This document shows positions 16,093 through 24,641 of a DNA stretch of 64,000 nucleotides, piece by piece. A model generated the notes under the pieces. The model searched no databases. It was not told where the DNA came from and worked only from the letters and a program-made list of their open reading frames with translations. Position 1 is the first letter of the stretch; every line of letters begins with the position of its first letter. Source of the DNA: an uncultured Eubacteriales bacterium (lineage in GTDB: Bacteria > Bacillota > Clostridia > Christensenellales > Aristaeellaceae); assembly GCA_902801165.1 (NCBI GenBank), contig CADCHI010000031.1:45529-109528 (forward strand), written 5' to 3'. The position numbers and the translations under genes are program-made.

Positions 16093-17376
16093 TCAATGGC
16101 CGTGCAGCACCTCGGCGGGGTCCAGCTTCAGCAGCGAGCGGATCGCCGGCACGCTGCCCGCCAGGGACACCAGGATCACCAGCACCGCCACGATGGGCAC
16201 CACCATCAGCTTCATTTCGATGGCCGAGCCGAACACGCTGTGTCCGATCACCTGGGCGAAGCCGAAGCCCGCGCCGTAGCCGATGGCGCCGCCGACGATG
16301 GCCGTGATGATGATCTCCGTCAGCACCAGGCCGGAGATGGAGCGGCTGTGGGCGCCCACGGCCTTCATCAGGCCCATCTCCTGGCTGCGCTCCATCACGC
16401 TGGCCGTCACCAGGTTGGTGATGCCCAGGGCTGAACCGATCAGGCTCAGCACCGTGATCAGCACCATCAGCAGCTTGGTCTTTTCGAGGATCTCGCCCTC
16501 GGAATCGGCCACCTGGCGCACCGCGGAAGCCACACAGTCCGGTATGGCCTCCATGATCTGGTAGCAGATGGAGCTGACGTAGGCCGTGCAGTACCACAGC
16601 TCGTACTGGCTGATGGACAGGGAGCCGGGATCCTGGGCCGCCTTGATGGCCAGCTCGTTGTCCGGCGTGGTCAAGGCGCTGACTTCGATGCTGCCGATCA
16701 GCCCCTCGGCATCCGCCAGGGCCTGGGCCATGTGCAGCGGCGCGTACACGGCGTCGTCCTCGTCGCCGCCGGCGTCAAACACGCCCGCCACCCGGGCGGT
16801 GCGCTCGCCGCTGCCGCCGGTCAGCGTCACCGTGTCCCCGGCGTGCAGCCCCAGCCGCGCGGCGATGGCCGCGCCGACCATCACGGCGTCGTCCTCGTGG
16901 GCCTGCTCGTCCAGCCACTCGCCCTCGGCGATGTCCCACCAGGAGCGCAGGCTGGTCACGCCCGCGTCCAGCTCCTCGCCAGTGGGCAGGCTCAGGTGGT
17001 GGTTGAACCAGGTGCCCACCAGCTTCACGCCCGCCTCGCCGTTCAGAGCAACGTCGGTCTCCAGGAACGGGGCGAAGTCCACGATGTTGTTCGCCCAGAA
17101 TATGGTCTTGATCTTGCCCAGCTCCGACTCCTTCAGGTAGGCCGCCTCGGCCTGGCCCTCCACGTCGTACAGGTCCTGGAGGATGGAGGCGTTCTTCGGC
17201 GAGACGGTGATGTTCGCGCCATAGGTCTTGAGCTCCTGGTTGACCTTGTCCTCCACGTCCATCATCACGTTCAGCATGGCCGTGGCCAGCGACGCGCCCA
17301 GCGCGATGGTCAGGGCGATCATCAGCATCTTCTTCCACTGGCGCACGAACGCGCCCTTGATCATTCTAAAAAACAC
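16093..17376 (-). CDS. FtsX/MacB-type ABC permease (first of pair)
   Basis: A 427-residue permease with the same four-segment FtsX topology as its neighbour: membrane helix at about 17-37, an outside domain of some 270 residues, then three helices. The block ERSQEMGLMKAVGAHSRSI is the FtsX motif. The two permeases are only distantly alike, so they probably form a heterodimer. It starts 15 bases after the DUF2318 gene and lies about 70 bases before the second permease. Matches the Cj1661/Cj1662 pair of Campylobacter in order and type. Confidence 0.88.
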   Translation of the reverse strand: MFFRMIKGAFVRQWKKMLMIALTIALGASLATAMLNVMMDVEDKVNQELKTYGANITVSPKNASILQDLYDVEGQAEAAYLKESELGKIKTIFWANNIVDFAPFLETDVALNGEAGVKLVGTWFNHHLSLPTGEELDAGVTSLRSWWDIAEGEWLDEQAHEDDAVMVGAAIAARLGLHAGDTVTLTGGSGERTARVAGVFDAGGDEDDAVYAPLHMAQALADAEGLIGSIEVSALTTPDNELAIKAAQDPGSLSISQYELWYCTAYVSSICYQIMEAIPDCVASAVRQVADSEGEILEKTKLLMVLITVLSLIGSALGITNLVTASVMERSQEMGLMKAVGAHSRSISGLVLTEIIITAIVGGAIGYGAGFGFAQVIGHSVFGSAIEMKLMVVPIVAVLVILVSLAGSVPAIRSLLKLDPAEVLHGH

Positions 17377-17391
17377 GCCGATCCCCCCTTC

Positions 17392-18654
17392 TCACTTGAA
17401 CTCGCTCTCGTACTCCACCAGGCCCTCGATGGGCAGCGCGATGAAGCCCTCTTCGATGCTCCAGGGCACCACGATGGGGTTGCAGCCGCCCTTGAAGCCG
17501 ATGGTGTTGATGTTCATCACCACGTCGCACAGCTTGCACACCACCTGGCCGCCGCGCTCGAAGTAGCCGGTCTCGCCGCAGATGTCGCAGGCGTCCAGGC
17601 CCACGCCGTAGGAGCTGGAGTTCGGCTTCTTGATGATGATGAAGCGGATCTCCACGCCGTTCTCGGTGGTATAGGCGAAGCGGTGCAGGTGGCCGTCGTC
17701 CACCTGGGTCATCGCCACGTAGCAGGCGCCGTCGCGGATCTCGCACTCCTCCACCGGGGACAGCTCGATCACCCGGTTGTCGATGGCGGTGAACCAGGTC
17801 AGGCACAGCACCACCAGCACGAAGGCGCAGACCAGCGCCGTGGACCAGCGGCGGATGCTGCGCCACTTGGCCTTGATCTTGCGGTGCTCGGCGGGGTTGC
17901 GGTAGGGCTCGCGCACGTTGAAGGAGCGGGCCCACAGCACCACGGGGATCGCGAAGGCGACGGCCATGATCACATAGGTGAACAGGTCGCTGTGGTTCGT
18001 GGTGAACTTGATGAACTGGAACAGCCCGTGCCCGCTGATGTAGCGCTTGCTGTACAGCGTGCCCAGGGCCGAGGAGACCTGCTGGAAGGCGTTCACGAAC
18101 AGCACCGCCCACAGCAGGGCCAGCACCGTGCCCGGCTTCATTCGCAGGGCCACCTGGATCATCGCGGTCAGGATCACCACGGCGATCGCCAGGCCCAGGA
18201 TGAGGCCGATGATGCGGGTGATGAAGGCCGTGGACAGCATCCCCTCGCCGCCCAGATTGAACTTGCTGATGTTCATCATCACCTGGGCCATGGCGTAGAA
18301 CGTCTGGGTGAGCGTCAAAACGCCCGCGGCGGCCAGGGCCAGCGCGCGCGCCGCGCCGCCGGACTTCCGCCGCGCCGCCAGGGGACTGAACACATAGAAT
18401 ATGATCAGCGCGAAGGCCGACAGGGCGAACACGCGCACGTTCCACATGGACGCGCCGCCGGACCTGTCGATGACCTTCGTCGTATTTCTCAAAATCGTGT
18501 AGACCAGCGCCGCCAGGGTCGCGGCCACCGCGCTGACGCAGATCGTCAGCGTGCCGCGCCGCTTGTACGCCGGCACAATCCATGCGCACAGCAACCCCAG
18601 CAACACTGCCGGCACCGCCGTGCTTCCGGTTACCGCTATCAGGTATTTCAGCAT
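17392..18654 (-). CDS. DUF2318 Fe-S-type membrane protein of the iron operon
   Basis: A 420-residue protein with about eight membrane segments in the first 300 residues and a C-terminal soluble domain that carries two CxxC pairs, CDIC and CKLC, plus GGCNPI, the DUF2318 cysteine pattern. The family is annotated as Fe-S-containing and lies with FTR1 and P19 in many bacteria (Cj1660 in Campylobacter). A redox role in the membrane, passing electrons to outside partners, is inference. Start at 18654 has GGAG eight bases upstream; the frame is open further to 18717 without a site. Confidence 0.85.
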   Translation of the reverse strand: MLKYLIAVTGSTAVPAVLLGLLCAWIVPAYKRRGTLTICVSAVAATLAALVYTILRNTTKVIDRSGGASMWNVRVFALSAFALIIFYVFSPLAARRKSGGAARALALAAAGVLTLTQTFYAMAQVMMNISKFNLGGEGMLSTAFITRIIGLILGLAIAVVILTAMIQVALRMKPGTVLALLWAVLFVNAFQQVSSALGTLYSKRYISGHGLFQFIKFTTNHSDLFTYVIMAVAFAIPVVLWARSFNVREPYRNPAEHRKIKAKWRSIRRWSTALVCAFVLVVLCLTWFTAIDNRVIELSPVEECEIRDGACYVAMTQVDDGHLHRFAYTTENGVEIRFIIIKKPNSSSYGVGLDACDICGETGYFERGGQVVCKLCDVVMNINTIGFKGGCNPIVVPWSIEEGFIALPIEGLVEYESEFK

Positions 18655-18802
18655 GATCGTTGCTCCTATTCGCGGAAGGTGTCGGGGCGGCAGCTCCGCC
18701 CCGCGGGCCCGTCCCATCCGGGGAGCGGCAAAGGCCGCGCCTGCCCGGGTGGTTATCTTTCACCCAAAGTTAAAGCAAAATTTACCCGGTCCGTAAACCC
18801 AA

Positions 18803-18837
18803 CGATAGACCCATGCCAAAATGGCACAGGTCTATCG
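18803..18837 (-). promoter_or_regulatory. Long intergenic hairpin between P19 and DUF2318 genes
   Basis: CGATAGACC and GGTCTATCG pair around an inner TGCCA/TGGCA stem with a tiny loop. No T-run follows on the minus strand, so an mRNA processing or stability element is more likely than a full terminator, or a partial terminator that leaves more P19 than downstream protein. Confidence 0.5.
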
Positions 18838-18867
18838 GGAAAGCGTTCAATTCAGGGGCGAATTGAA

Positions 18868-19416
18868 TCAGCCCAGCGGCACGTAGTCCCAGCCGGAATA
18901 CTCCAGGGTCAGGGGGCCGTCGCCGAAGTACTCCTCCAGCAGTCCGCCGGGGCCGGTCTCGGAATCGCTGTGGATCAGATAGCCGTTGTCAGCGGGGCTG
19001 TGGAAGGTGAACTTCACGGTGTAGGTGCCGGCATTGGGCAGCTTGATGTTGGCGCCGTAGTGGGGGCCGTCGGAAGCGGACATGACCATGAAGGTGCCGT
19101 CAGCGGCGGTCTCGGAGGTGGCCTCGTCGATGACCTCGAAATCGATGGTCAGGTAGGGAACCCAGTCGTCCACGCCATAGCCCAGGTCGTTCTCCAGGGC
19201 GGCAACGTCGCACTCCAGATGGATGTCGTAGTCCTCAAAGTTCTCCTGGCCGGGAGCCATGGGAACCGCCTGGAAATAGACGGCGTTGACGTGCAGGAAG
19301 GCAACTTCCTCGTCCTCGAAGATCGGATACTCCGTGAAACCCGCTTCAGCGGAGGCCGCCATGAGCAGAGACATGGCCAGCACCAGGGACAGAACCAGAA
19401 CCAGAGTTTTCTTCAT
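18868..19416 (-). CDS. P19-type periplasmic/extracellular iron-uptake protein
   Basis: A 182-residue secreted protein with a clear signal peptide (about 1-24) and an immunoglobulin-like P19/Tp34 domain. Metal-site candidates typical of the family are seen: His in the DIHLE segment, the methionine pair in FMVMSASDGPHYGAN and a histidine in that segment, and His in TFHSPADNG. P19 binds copper and iron and works with the FTR1 permease. AAGGAGAAAGCACA precedes the ATG. It lies between FTR1 and DUF2318 genes, the conserved order. Confidence 0.92.
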   Translation of the reverse strand: MKKTLVLVLSLVLAMSLLMAASAEAGFTEYPIFEDEEVAFLHVNAVYFQAVPMAPGQENFEDYDIHLECDVAALENDLGYGVDDWVPYLTIDFEVIDEATSETAADGTFMVMSASDGPHYGANIKLPNAGTYTVKFTFHSPADNGYLIHSDSETGPGGLLEEYFGDGPLTLEYSGWDYVPLG

Positions 19417-19478
19417 TGTGCTTTCTCCTTTTTCTCTATTTATATCAACGCCCTTCGGGCGTCAATACCGCCGTTATA

Positions 19479-21251
19479 TTACTTCGCCCCGACCCGCTCG
19501 AGCTGCATGGTCATGCCCTTGCTCTTGCCGATCTGGTAGGCGAAGGTCGCCACCTGCACCAGCAACAGCACGATCTGCGGGATCAGCGTTGCGAACACCG
19601 GGTAAATGCCGAAGATGTCCAGCACGTCGGTCACCACGAACCAGTCGTGGGTCACGGCGTCGATCACGCCACCCTCCATCAGCTCCATGATGCCGGCGCC
19701 CAGGAAGCACACGCTCATCAGCGCCATCAGGATGCTGGTGCCCAGGAAGAAGGGCTTCAGCGGCAGCTTGATGGACAGGAAGCGGATCACCACGAACACC
19801 ACCACCAGCGCCAGGCAGCCCACGCCGAAGCCGGCCCAGACCATGCCGGAGTAGTTGCCCTGCAGCAGCGGCTGGTAGAACAGGATCACCTCGGCGCCCT
19901 CGCGGAACACCGCCAGCCAGGCGGTGAAGCCCAGTGTGAACATGCTCCCGCGGCTCGCGCCCGCAGCCACCTTGTTTTCGATGTACTGGTTCCAGGCCGC
20001 CGATTCGGCCTTGGACACCATCCAGTTGCTCACGTAGAACAGCACGCACACCGCCAGCAGCGCCGCAATGCCCTCGATGATCTCCTGGGACATGGCGTTT
20101 TCCGCGCTGGCCCGCTTCAGGGCGGCGATGATGGCCGCCATGCCGAAGGAGCACAGCACCGCGAACGCCGCGCCGATGTACACCGGCTTCACCGCGGCCT
20201 TGTTGCCGGATTTGATCAGGTAGGCCACGATGGCGCCGACGATCAGGATCGCCTCCAGGCCCTCGCGCAGGATGATGCCGAAGGCGCCCAGGAAGGAAGC
20301 CAGCTTCGCGCTGCCGCTGCCGCCCTCGCTGTCGCCGCCGATGCCCAGCTTCCCGTTCAGGGCGGTGCCCTGCTTGTGCAGGATGGAGCTCAGGTCGTTG
20401 CCCGCCGCGCGGACGGCCTCGGAGCCCTTGTCCTGGTTGACGGCGGTGCGGAAGTTGGTGAACAGGCCCTCGGCCTTCTTGACTTCGCCGCCGGAAACGT
20501 AGGTCATCACGCAGCGCTCGAAGCCCGTGGTCTCGTAATAGCCCCAGTAGGTGGCCTTGGCGTACTCGTAGGCCTCGGCCCTGTCGCCGCTCTCGTACAG
20601 CGCCACGGACTTGAGGATGACCTCGTCGATGGCGGTGGCCGCGGTCTCGAAGTTCATGGGCTGGCCCGCCAGTCCGTTGGCGCTCTCCCACTCCTCCCAG
20701 GTCTTGGGCACGTCCCTGGAGACGTAGTCCGCCACGTTGTCGTAGGTCAGCTCGCTGTAATTGGCGATGGTGCCCGTCACCGCGATGCCCAGCTGCAGGT
20801 TCATGGCCGTGCCCTGCTCGTGGATGGCGGCGATCAGCTCGTCCGCCGCGGCCCGGACCGCTTCCGCGCCCAGGTCGTTCTTGATGGACTTGCGCAGCGC
20901 CGAGAACAGGGACGCCGCGTGGCTGGCGTCGCTGCCGGACATCTGGGTGCGCACCTTGGCGTCGAACCCGGAGGACTTGTAGTAGCTGGAGTTGGCCGCC
21001 CGGGCGTATTCATAGGCTCCGTCCCGGTCACCGGCCTCGTACAGCACCACCGCTTGGTTGACGACCTCCTCGATCGCCCCGGCCACAGTCTCGTAGTTTT
21101 CCTCGTCCCCCGTCCCGCGGGCTTCCTTCCACTCGGCCCAGGTCAGGGGCACGGCGTCCGCCTCGGCGAATGCCGGAAGCGCCGCCGCGCACAGCAGCAG
21201 CAGCGCCATCGCGGCGCACAGCGCGCGTCGCAGGGAACCCATGCGTCTCAT
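19479..21251 (-). CDS. FTR1-family iron permease with duplicated N-terminal domain
   Basis: A 590-residue iron permease. After a signal peptide come two tandem copies of an approximately 110-residue helical domain (near 25-145 and 175-295; each begins TW(A/E)EW and contains YE(A/S)GDR..AYEYA and a closing HxQGTA). The FTR1 membrane domain fills the second half, with the iron-binding motifs REGLEAILIVGA and REGAEVILF in helices 1 and 4. Start ATG at 21251 has GGGAG nine bases upstream and begins a good signal peptide; ATG 21260 is an alternative. First gene of the operon. Confidence 0.92.
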   Translation of the reverse strand: MRRMGSLRRALCAAMALLLLCAAALPAFAEADAVPLTWAEWKEARGTGDEENYETVAGAIEEVVNQAVVLYEAGDRDGAYEYARAANSSYYKSSGFDAKVRTQMSGSDASHAASLFSALRKSIKNDLGAEAVRAAADELIAAIHEQGTAMNLQLGIAVTGTIANYSELTYDNVADYVSRDVPKTWEEWESANGLAGQPMNFETAATAIDEVILKSVALYESGDRAEAYEYAKATYWGYYETTGFERCVMTYVSGGEVKKAEGLFTNFRTAVNQDKGSEAVRAAGNDLSSILHKQGTALNGKLGIGGDSEGGSGSAKLASFLGAFGIILREGLEAILIVGAIVAYLIKSGNKAAVKPVYIGAAFAVLCSFGMAAIIAALKRASAENAMSQEIIEGIAALLAVCVLFYVSNWMVSKAESAAWNQYIENKVAAGASRGSMFTLGFTAWLAVFREGAEVILFYQPLLQGNYSGMVWAGFGVGCLALVVVFVVIRFLSIKLPLKPFFLGTSILMALMSVCFLGAGIMELMEGGVIDAVTHDWFVVTDVLDIFGIYPVFATLIPQIVLLLVQVATFAYQIGKSKGMTMQLERVGAK

Positions 21252-21380
21252 ATCGAACATCTCCCACTCTTTCGAAGCGCCCCGCCCCACATGTCCGGGA
21301 CGACCTCGCGCTCTTCGAATTCAGGGGCAGGCAATACCTTCTATCAGAAGATGGTTTGTCTCCTCTAACTCTGTGTGTTC

Positions 21381-21409
21381 AGTATAACTAACCGTCTGTT
21401 TCTTGTCAA
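21381..21409 (-). promoter_or_regulatory. Promoter of the FTR1-P19 operon
   Basis: Minus-strand consensus TTGACA (21409-21404) and TATACT (21386-21381), spacer 17. The sequence GTTAGTTATACTGAAC across the -10 is a loose palindrome (about 10 of 16 bases), a candidate iron-repressor (DtxR or Fur type) operator; that part is inference. Confidence 0.75.
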
Positions 21410-21465
21410 GACAGGTAATCATTTTTTCACAAACAATTTGCGGTGGGATTCGGAGCAAAAAAGAG

Positions 21466-21504
21466 CTGCCCGGGCGGCGCTTCACAGAAGAGCCGCCCGG
21501 GCAG
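21466..21504 (-). terminator. Terminator after the DUF308 gene
   Basis: A perfect 13-base-pair stem (CTGCCCGGGCGGC and its complement) with a 13-base loop, followed on the minus strand by CTCTTTTTTG. It ends the ppk1-DUF308 transcript before the FTR1 promoter. Confidence 0.85.
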
Positions 21505-21650
21505 GGCGAAAATTTTGAATTGTCTAGAGTGTGTTTCTAAAATGAGGCATGTGCAGTTTCGAGCGGATTGGGCTGCATTTCAAGGCGATTTCCCGCAGGC
21601 TTAGTGGGGCTAAGTCAAGGGAGTTCGCCGGGGCGCTCCCGGCGGGAGCG
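21505..21650. other. Gene-free stretch between DUF308 gene and terminator
   Basis: With the promoter and terminator to its left, this is part of a 399-base gap. I see no gene in it. A short inverted repeat (CTTAG/CTAAG) is near 21600 and a GC-rich hairpin-like stretch near 21625-21650. It may be the remains of an intergenic repeat. Confidence 0.4.
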
Positions 21651-22193
21651 TCACCGCCGGAACAGCTTCCGGCAGCGGGACTCGATCCACAGGTTGGAGG
21701 CCCCGTTGTAGATGAAGATGCCCCCGATCACCATCACGGCGGCCTTCATCACGTTGAAGGCGTGGAAGAACACGAACGCGCCCAGCAGTATGGTCAGCAC
21801 GGCCATCGCCAGGGAGGCGCCCCACCGGGGCTGCCTCGCGCCGCGCAGCTCCAGGGCCTGGGCCAGGTTGTAGAAGCCGTTGACGGCGATGACCAGCCCG
21901 ATCAGCTTCGGCAGCAGCGACACGATGCCCTGCGGCGCGGCCAGCACGATGATGCCCGCCGCGAGGCACAGCAGCGCCACCGCCAGCGTGACGTAATCCG
22001 CGTCGTGCCGGCGCTTTCCCCAGTACCAGCTGCCCGCGGCCACCGCCGCGCCGACCAGCAGGGCGATGCCCACGATGCGGCCCAGCAGCTCCAGCGTCTT
22101 GCCCGGCCACAGGAACAGCACCAGCCCCAGTATGACCATTACGGCCGAGAGCCAGATGTTGCTCCGGTTCAGCTTCATAAACCACTTCTTCAT
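21651..22193 (-). CDS. DUF308 (HdeD-like) membrane protein
   Basis: A 180-residue protein made of six closely spaced hydrophobic segments, with short polar turns, the DUF308/HdeD pattern. The second half echoes the first, as expected for the repeat family. In enterobacteria HdeD is linked to acid resistance; here function is unknown. The ATG at 22193 has GGAGGAG seven bases upstream, while the longer frame to 22223 lacks a site. It starts 17 bases after ppk1, so the two are probably co-transcribed. Confidence 0.85.
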   Translation of the reverse strand: MKKWFMKLNRSNIWLSAVMVILGLVLFLWPGKTLELLGRIVGIALLVGAAVAAGSWYWGKRRHDADYVTLAVALLCLAAGIIVLAAPQGIVSLLPKLIGLVIAVNGFYNLAQALELRGARQPRWGASLAMAVLTILLGAFVFFHAFNVMKAAVMVIGGIFIYNGASNLWIESRCRKLFRR

Positions 22194-22210
22194 GGCGTTT
22201 CTCCTCCTCT

Positions 22211-24397
22211 TTACCGCCGCCACAGCCTGCGGAAGCGATCCTTCAAATTCTCCCGCGGCGCCTGCGACTTCGCGAATTCAATCGGGTGCTCCAGGTACCA
22301 TGCCTGCACGTCGATGGGCTGGGCGTCGCCCGGGGTCAGCCGGGTATAGGTACCGTCGGTTTGGTGCCGCCAGGCGCGGGTGTTGTCCGCCAGCAGCAGG
22401 TTCAGGTATTCCTCCAGGAAGGTCTTCAGCTCCGGCGAGCGCACCGGCCCGCCGACCTCCACCCGCCGGTCCTGGTTGCGGGTCATGAAGTCCGCCGAGG
22501 ACAGGTACAGCTTCATCTCCACGCCCTCGCCGAAGGCGTAGATGCGGCTGTGCTCCAGGAAGCGGCCCACCACCGAGGTGACGGTGATGTTCTCCGTCTT
22601 GCCCGGCACGCCGGGCACGAGGCAGCAGATGCCGCGGATGATCAGGTCGATCCGCACCCCGGCGCAGCTGGCCTCGCTCAGCTTGTCGATCAGCTGCCGG
22701 TCAGTGACGGAGTTGGCCTTGATGCGGATGCGGCCGTCGGCCCCCCGGGCGATCTGCTCGTCGATCATGGCCATGATCCGGTTCTTCATGGCGTTGGGGG
22801 CCACCAGCAGCTTTTCATACTCGCCCTCGCTGTTGCCGATCAGCATGTTCTCGAAGAAGCTGACCGCGTCCCGGGTGATGGCCGCGTCGGCGGTCATCAT
22901 GCAGAAGTCGGTGTACAGCGTGGAGGTCTTTTCGTTGTAGTTGCCGGTGCCGATCTGAGCGATGTAGCCCAGGCCGCCCCGCTCCCGCCGGGTGATCAGG
23001 CACAGCTTGGCGTGGCACTTCAGGTTTTCCGGGCCGTAGATGATCCGGCAGCCCGCCTCCTCCAGCTCCACGGTCCAGTCGATGTTGTTCTGCTCGTCGA
23101 AGCGGGCGCGCAGCTCCATCAGCACCGTGACCTCCTTGCCGTTCTCGGCGGCAGCGCACAGCGCCTTGGCGATGGCGGAATTGCGGGCCAGGCGGTAGAT
23201 GGTGATCTTGATGGACAGCACGTCCGGGTCCTTGGCGCTCTGGCGCAGCAGGTCCAGGAAGGGCTGCATGCTCTGGTAGGGGTAGAACAGCAGCACGTCC
23301 CGCTGGACCACCTGCTCCCAGATGGGGCGGTCTGCCAGCAGGTAGTCCGGATAGACCGGCGCGTGGGGCACGTTGAACAGCGCCGCCGGGCAGTGCTCGA
23401 TCTGGTCGATGTAGTCCAGCTTCAGAGGGCAGTCGCAGCTGTACACCCGCTCCGGGGTCAGCTTGAGGAAGTCCGTCAGCCGCTTCGCCAGCCTCGGCGC
23501 GCGGCCCTCCAGCTCCAGCCGCACCGGGGCCAAGCGATCCCGCTTCTTGAGCAGCTTGCGCATGTAGTTCAGGAAGTCCGGGTTCTCCTCGTCGTAGTGC
23601 TCCTCGCTGAGGCTGATGTCGGCATTGCGGGTGATGGAGATCACCGCCTGCTCCGACACATCGTAGATCTTGAAGATCTTCTTCAAATGCGCCGCGATGA
23701 CGGCCTCGGTGCGGATGAACCGCACGCCCCCGCCGGGCAGCATGATCACCCGGGGCAGGCTGGCGGGCACGTCCACGATGCCCAGCACCGCGGGCTGCTT
23801 GCCCGTGGCCTGCTTCCCGGCCGCCTGCTTGCCGCCGGACTGCTTGCTTCCGGCCTGCTTGCCGGAGGCGGGCTTGCCGCTGAGGGTCAGCAGCGCCGCC
23901 GCGTACAGTGCCTTGTTCTTCAGATGGGGAAAGGGGTGGCTGCGGTCGATCACCTGGGGCGAGAGCAGCGGCCTGATGTTCTCCTTATAGTATTCCTGGA
24001 CGTAGGCCTTCTGGGCCGCGGTCAGCTCCTCGAAGGAGGTCTCGGTGACGCCGGCGTTGTCCAGCTCGTTGGACAGCTCGCGGTAGATGGCGTCCCGCCG
24101 CTCGATCAGCGGCACCACCGCCGCGCAGATGGCGCTGACCTGGTCCCGGGGCGTCATGCCGGACTTGTTGTCCTCCTCCTCGGGGGCCAGCATATCCATG
24201 TCGATCAGGCTGCCCACGCGGACCATGAAGAACTCGTCCAGGTTGCTGGTGAAAATGGAGACGAACCGCATCCGCTCCATCAGCGGCACGGTGGGGTCCA
24301 CGGCCTGGGCCAGCACGCGCTCGTTGAACTTCAGCCAGCTCAGCTCGCGGTTCTGGGTATAGCTCATGTCACGCTTCAAAATGGGTGCGTTTTCCAC
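22211..24397 (-). CDS. ppk1: Polyphosphate kinase 1
   Basis: A 728-residue enzyme that builds polyphosphate from ATP. The N-domain starts NRELSWLKFNERVL, and the catalytic C-domains contain KITIYRLARNS, LKCHAKLCLI (phosphohistidine-type HxK motif) and GRFLEHSRIYAF (second conserved histidine). The GTG at 24397 is used because AAGGAAGG lies upstream and it starts at the usual family point. Residues about 173-201 form an odd Lys/Gln/Gly-rich insert, several KQ-x-x-GK-like units, not usual in the family. Read from the promoter at 24462-24490. Confidence 0.95.
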   Translation of the reverse strand: MENAPILKRDMSYTQNRELSWLKFNERVLAQAVDPTVPLMERMRFVSIFTSNLDEFFMVRVGSLIDMDMLAPEEEDNKSGMTPRDQVSAICAAVVPLIERRDAIYRELSNELDNAGVTETSFEELTAAQKAYVQEYYKENIRPLLSPQVIDRSHPFPHLKNKALYAAALLTLSGKPASGKQAGSKQSGGKQAAGKQATGKQPAVLGIVDVPASLPRVIMLPGGGVRFIRTEAVIAAHLKKIFKIYDVSEQAVISITRNADISLSEEHYDEENPDFLNYMRKLLKKRDRLAPVRLELEGRAPRLAKRLTDFLKLTPERVYSCDCPLKLDYIDQIEHCPAALFNVPHAPVYPDYLLADRPIWEQVVQRDVLLFYPYQSMQPFLDLLRQSAKDPDVLSIKITIYRLARNSAIAKALCAAAENGKEVTVLMELRARFDEQNNIDWTVELEEAGCRIIYGPENLKCHAKLCLITRRERGGLGYIAQIGTGNYNEKTSTLYTDFCMMTADAAITRDAVSFFENMLIGNSEGEYEKLLVAPNAMKNRIMAMIDEQIARGADGRIRIKANSVTDRQLIDKLSEASCAGVRIDLIIRGICCLVPGVPGKTENITVTSVVGRFLEHSRIYAFGEGVEMKLYLSSADFMTRNQDRRVEVGGPVRSPELKTFLEEYLNLLLADNTRAWRHQTDGTYTRLTPGDAQPIDVQAWYLEHPIEFAKSQAPRENLKDRFRRLWRR

Positions 24398-24461
24398 TTG
24401 TGTACCTTCCTTCCGGGCGCTGGGCGCCCGCTTCACTCCAGACTTACCCATTATCCCCTTC

Positions 24462-24490
24462 ATTATATCAGACCGGGGCCGGTTTTCCAA
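24462..24490 (-). promoter_or_regulatory. Promoter of ppk1
   Basis: Minus-strand TTGGAA (24490-24485) and TATAAT (24467-24462) with a 17-base spacer, about 65 bases before the GTG start. Confidence 0.7.
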
Positions 24491-24553
24491 CCGCACAGAT
24501 CGAAAAAACATCGACACAATTGTGCGTTCGGCCCGAATTTCTGCGCGCGGGGC

Positions 24554-24582
24554 TTGTATTGGTTGAAAAAATGCGCTATAAT
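24554..24582 (+). promoter_or_regulatory. Promoter of the phosphofructokinase gene
   Basis: TTGTAT (24554-24559) and perfect TATAAT (24577-24582), spacer 17. The leader to the ATG at 24642 is about 50 bases and ends in AAGAGGTG. Confidence 0.7.
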
Positions 24583-24641
24583 ATGTTAAACTGATGTTTT
24601 CTATTTAACGAAGCATTACAACATGAGAAAGAGGTGTCCCC

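Noticed and set aside
16732-19539. A plus-strand frame of 935 codons over the iron operon
   Set aside because: His- and Gln-rich shadow of the minus-strand permease and DUF2318 genes; no domain and no promoter.
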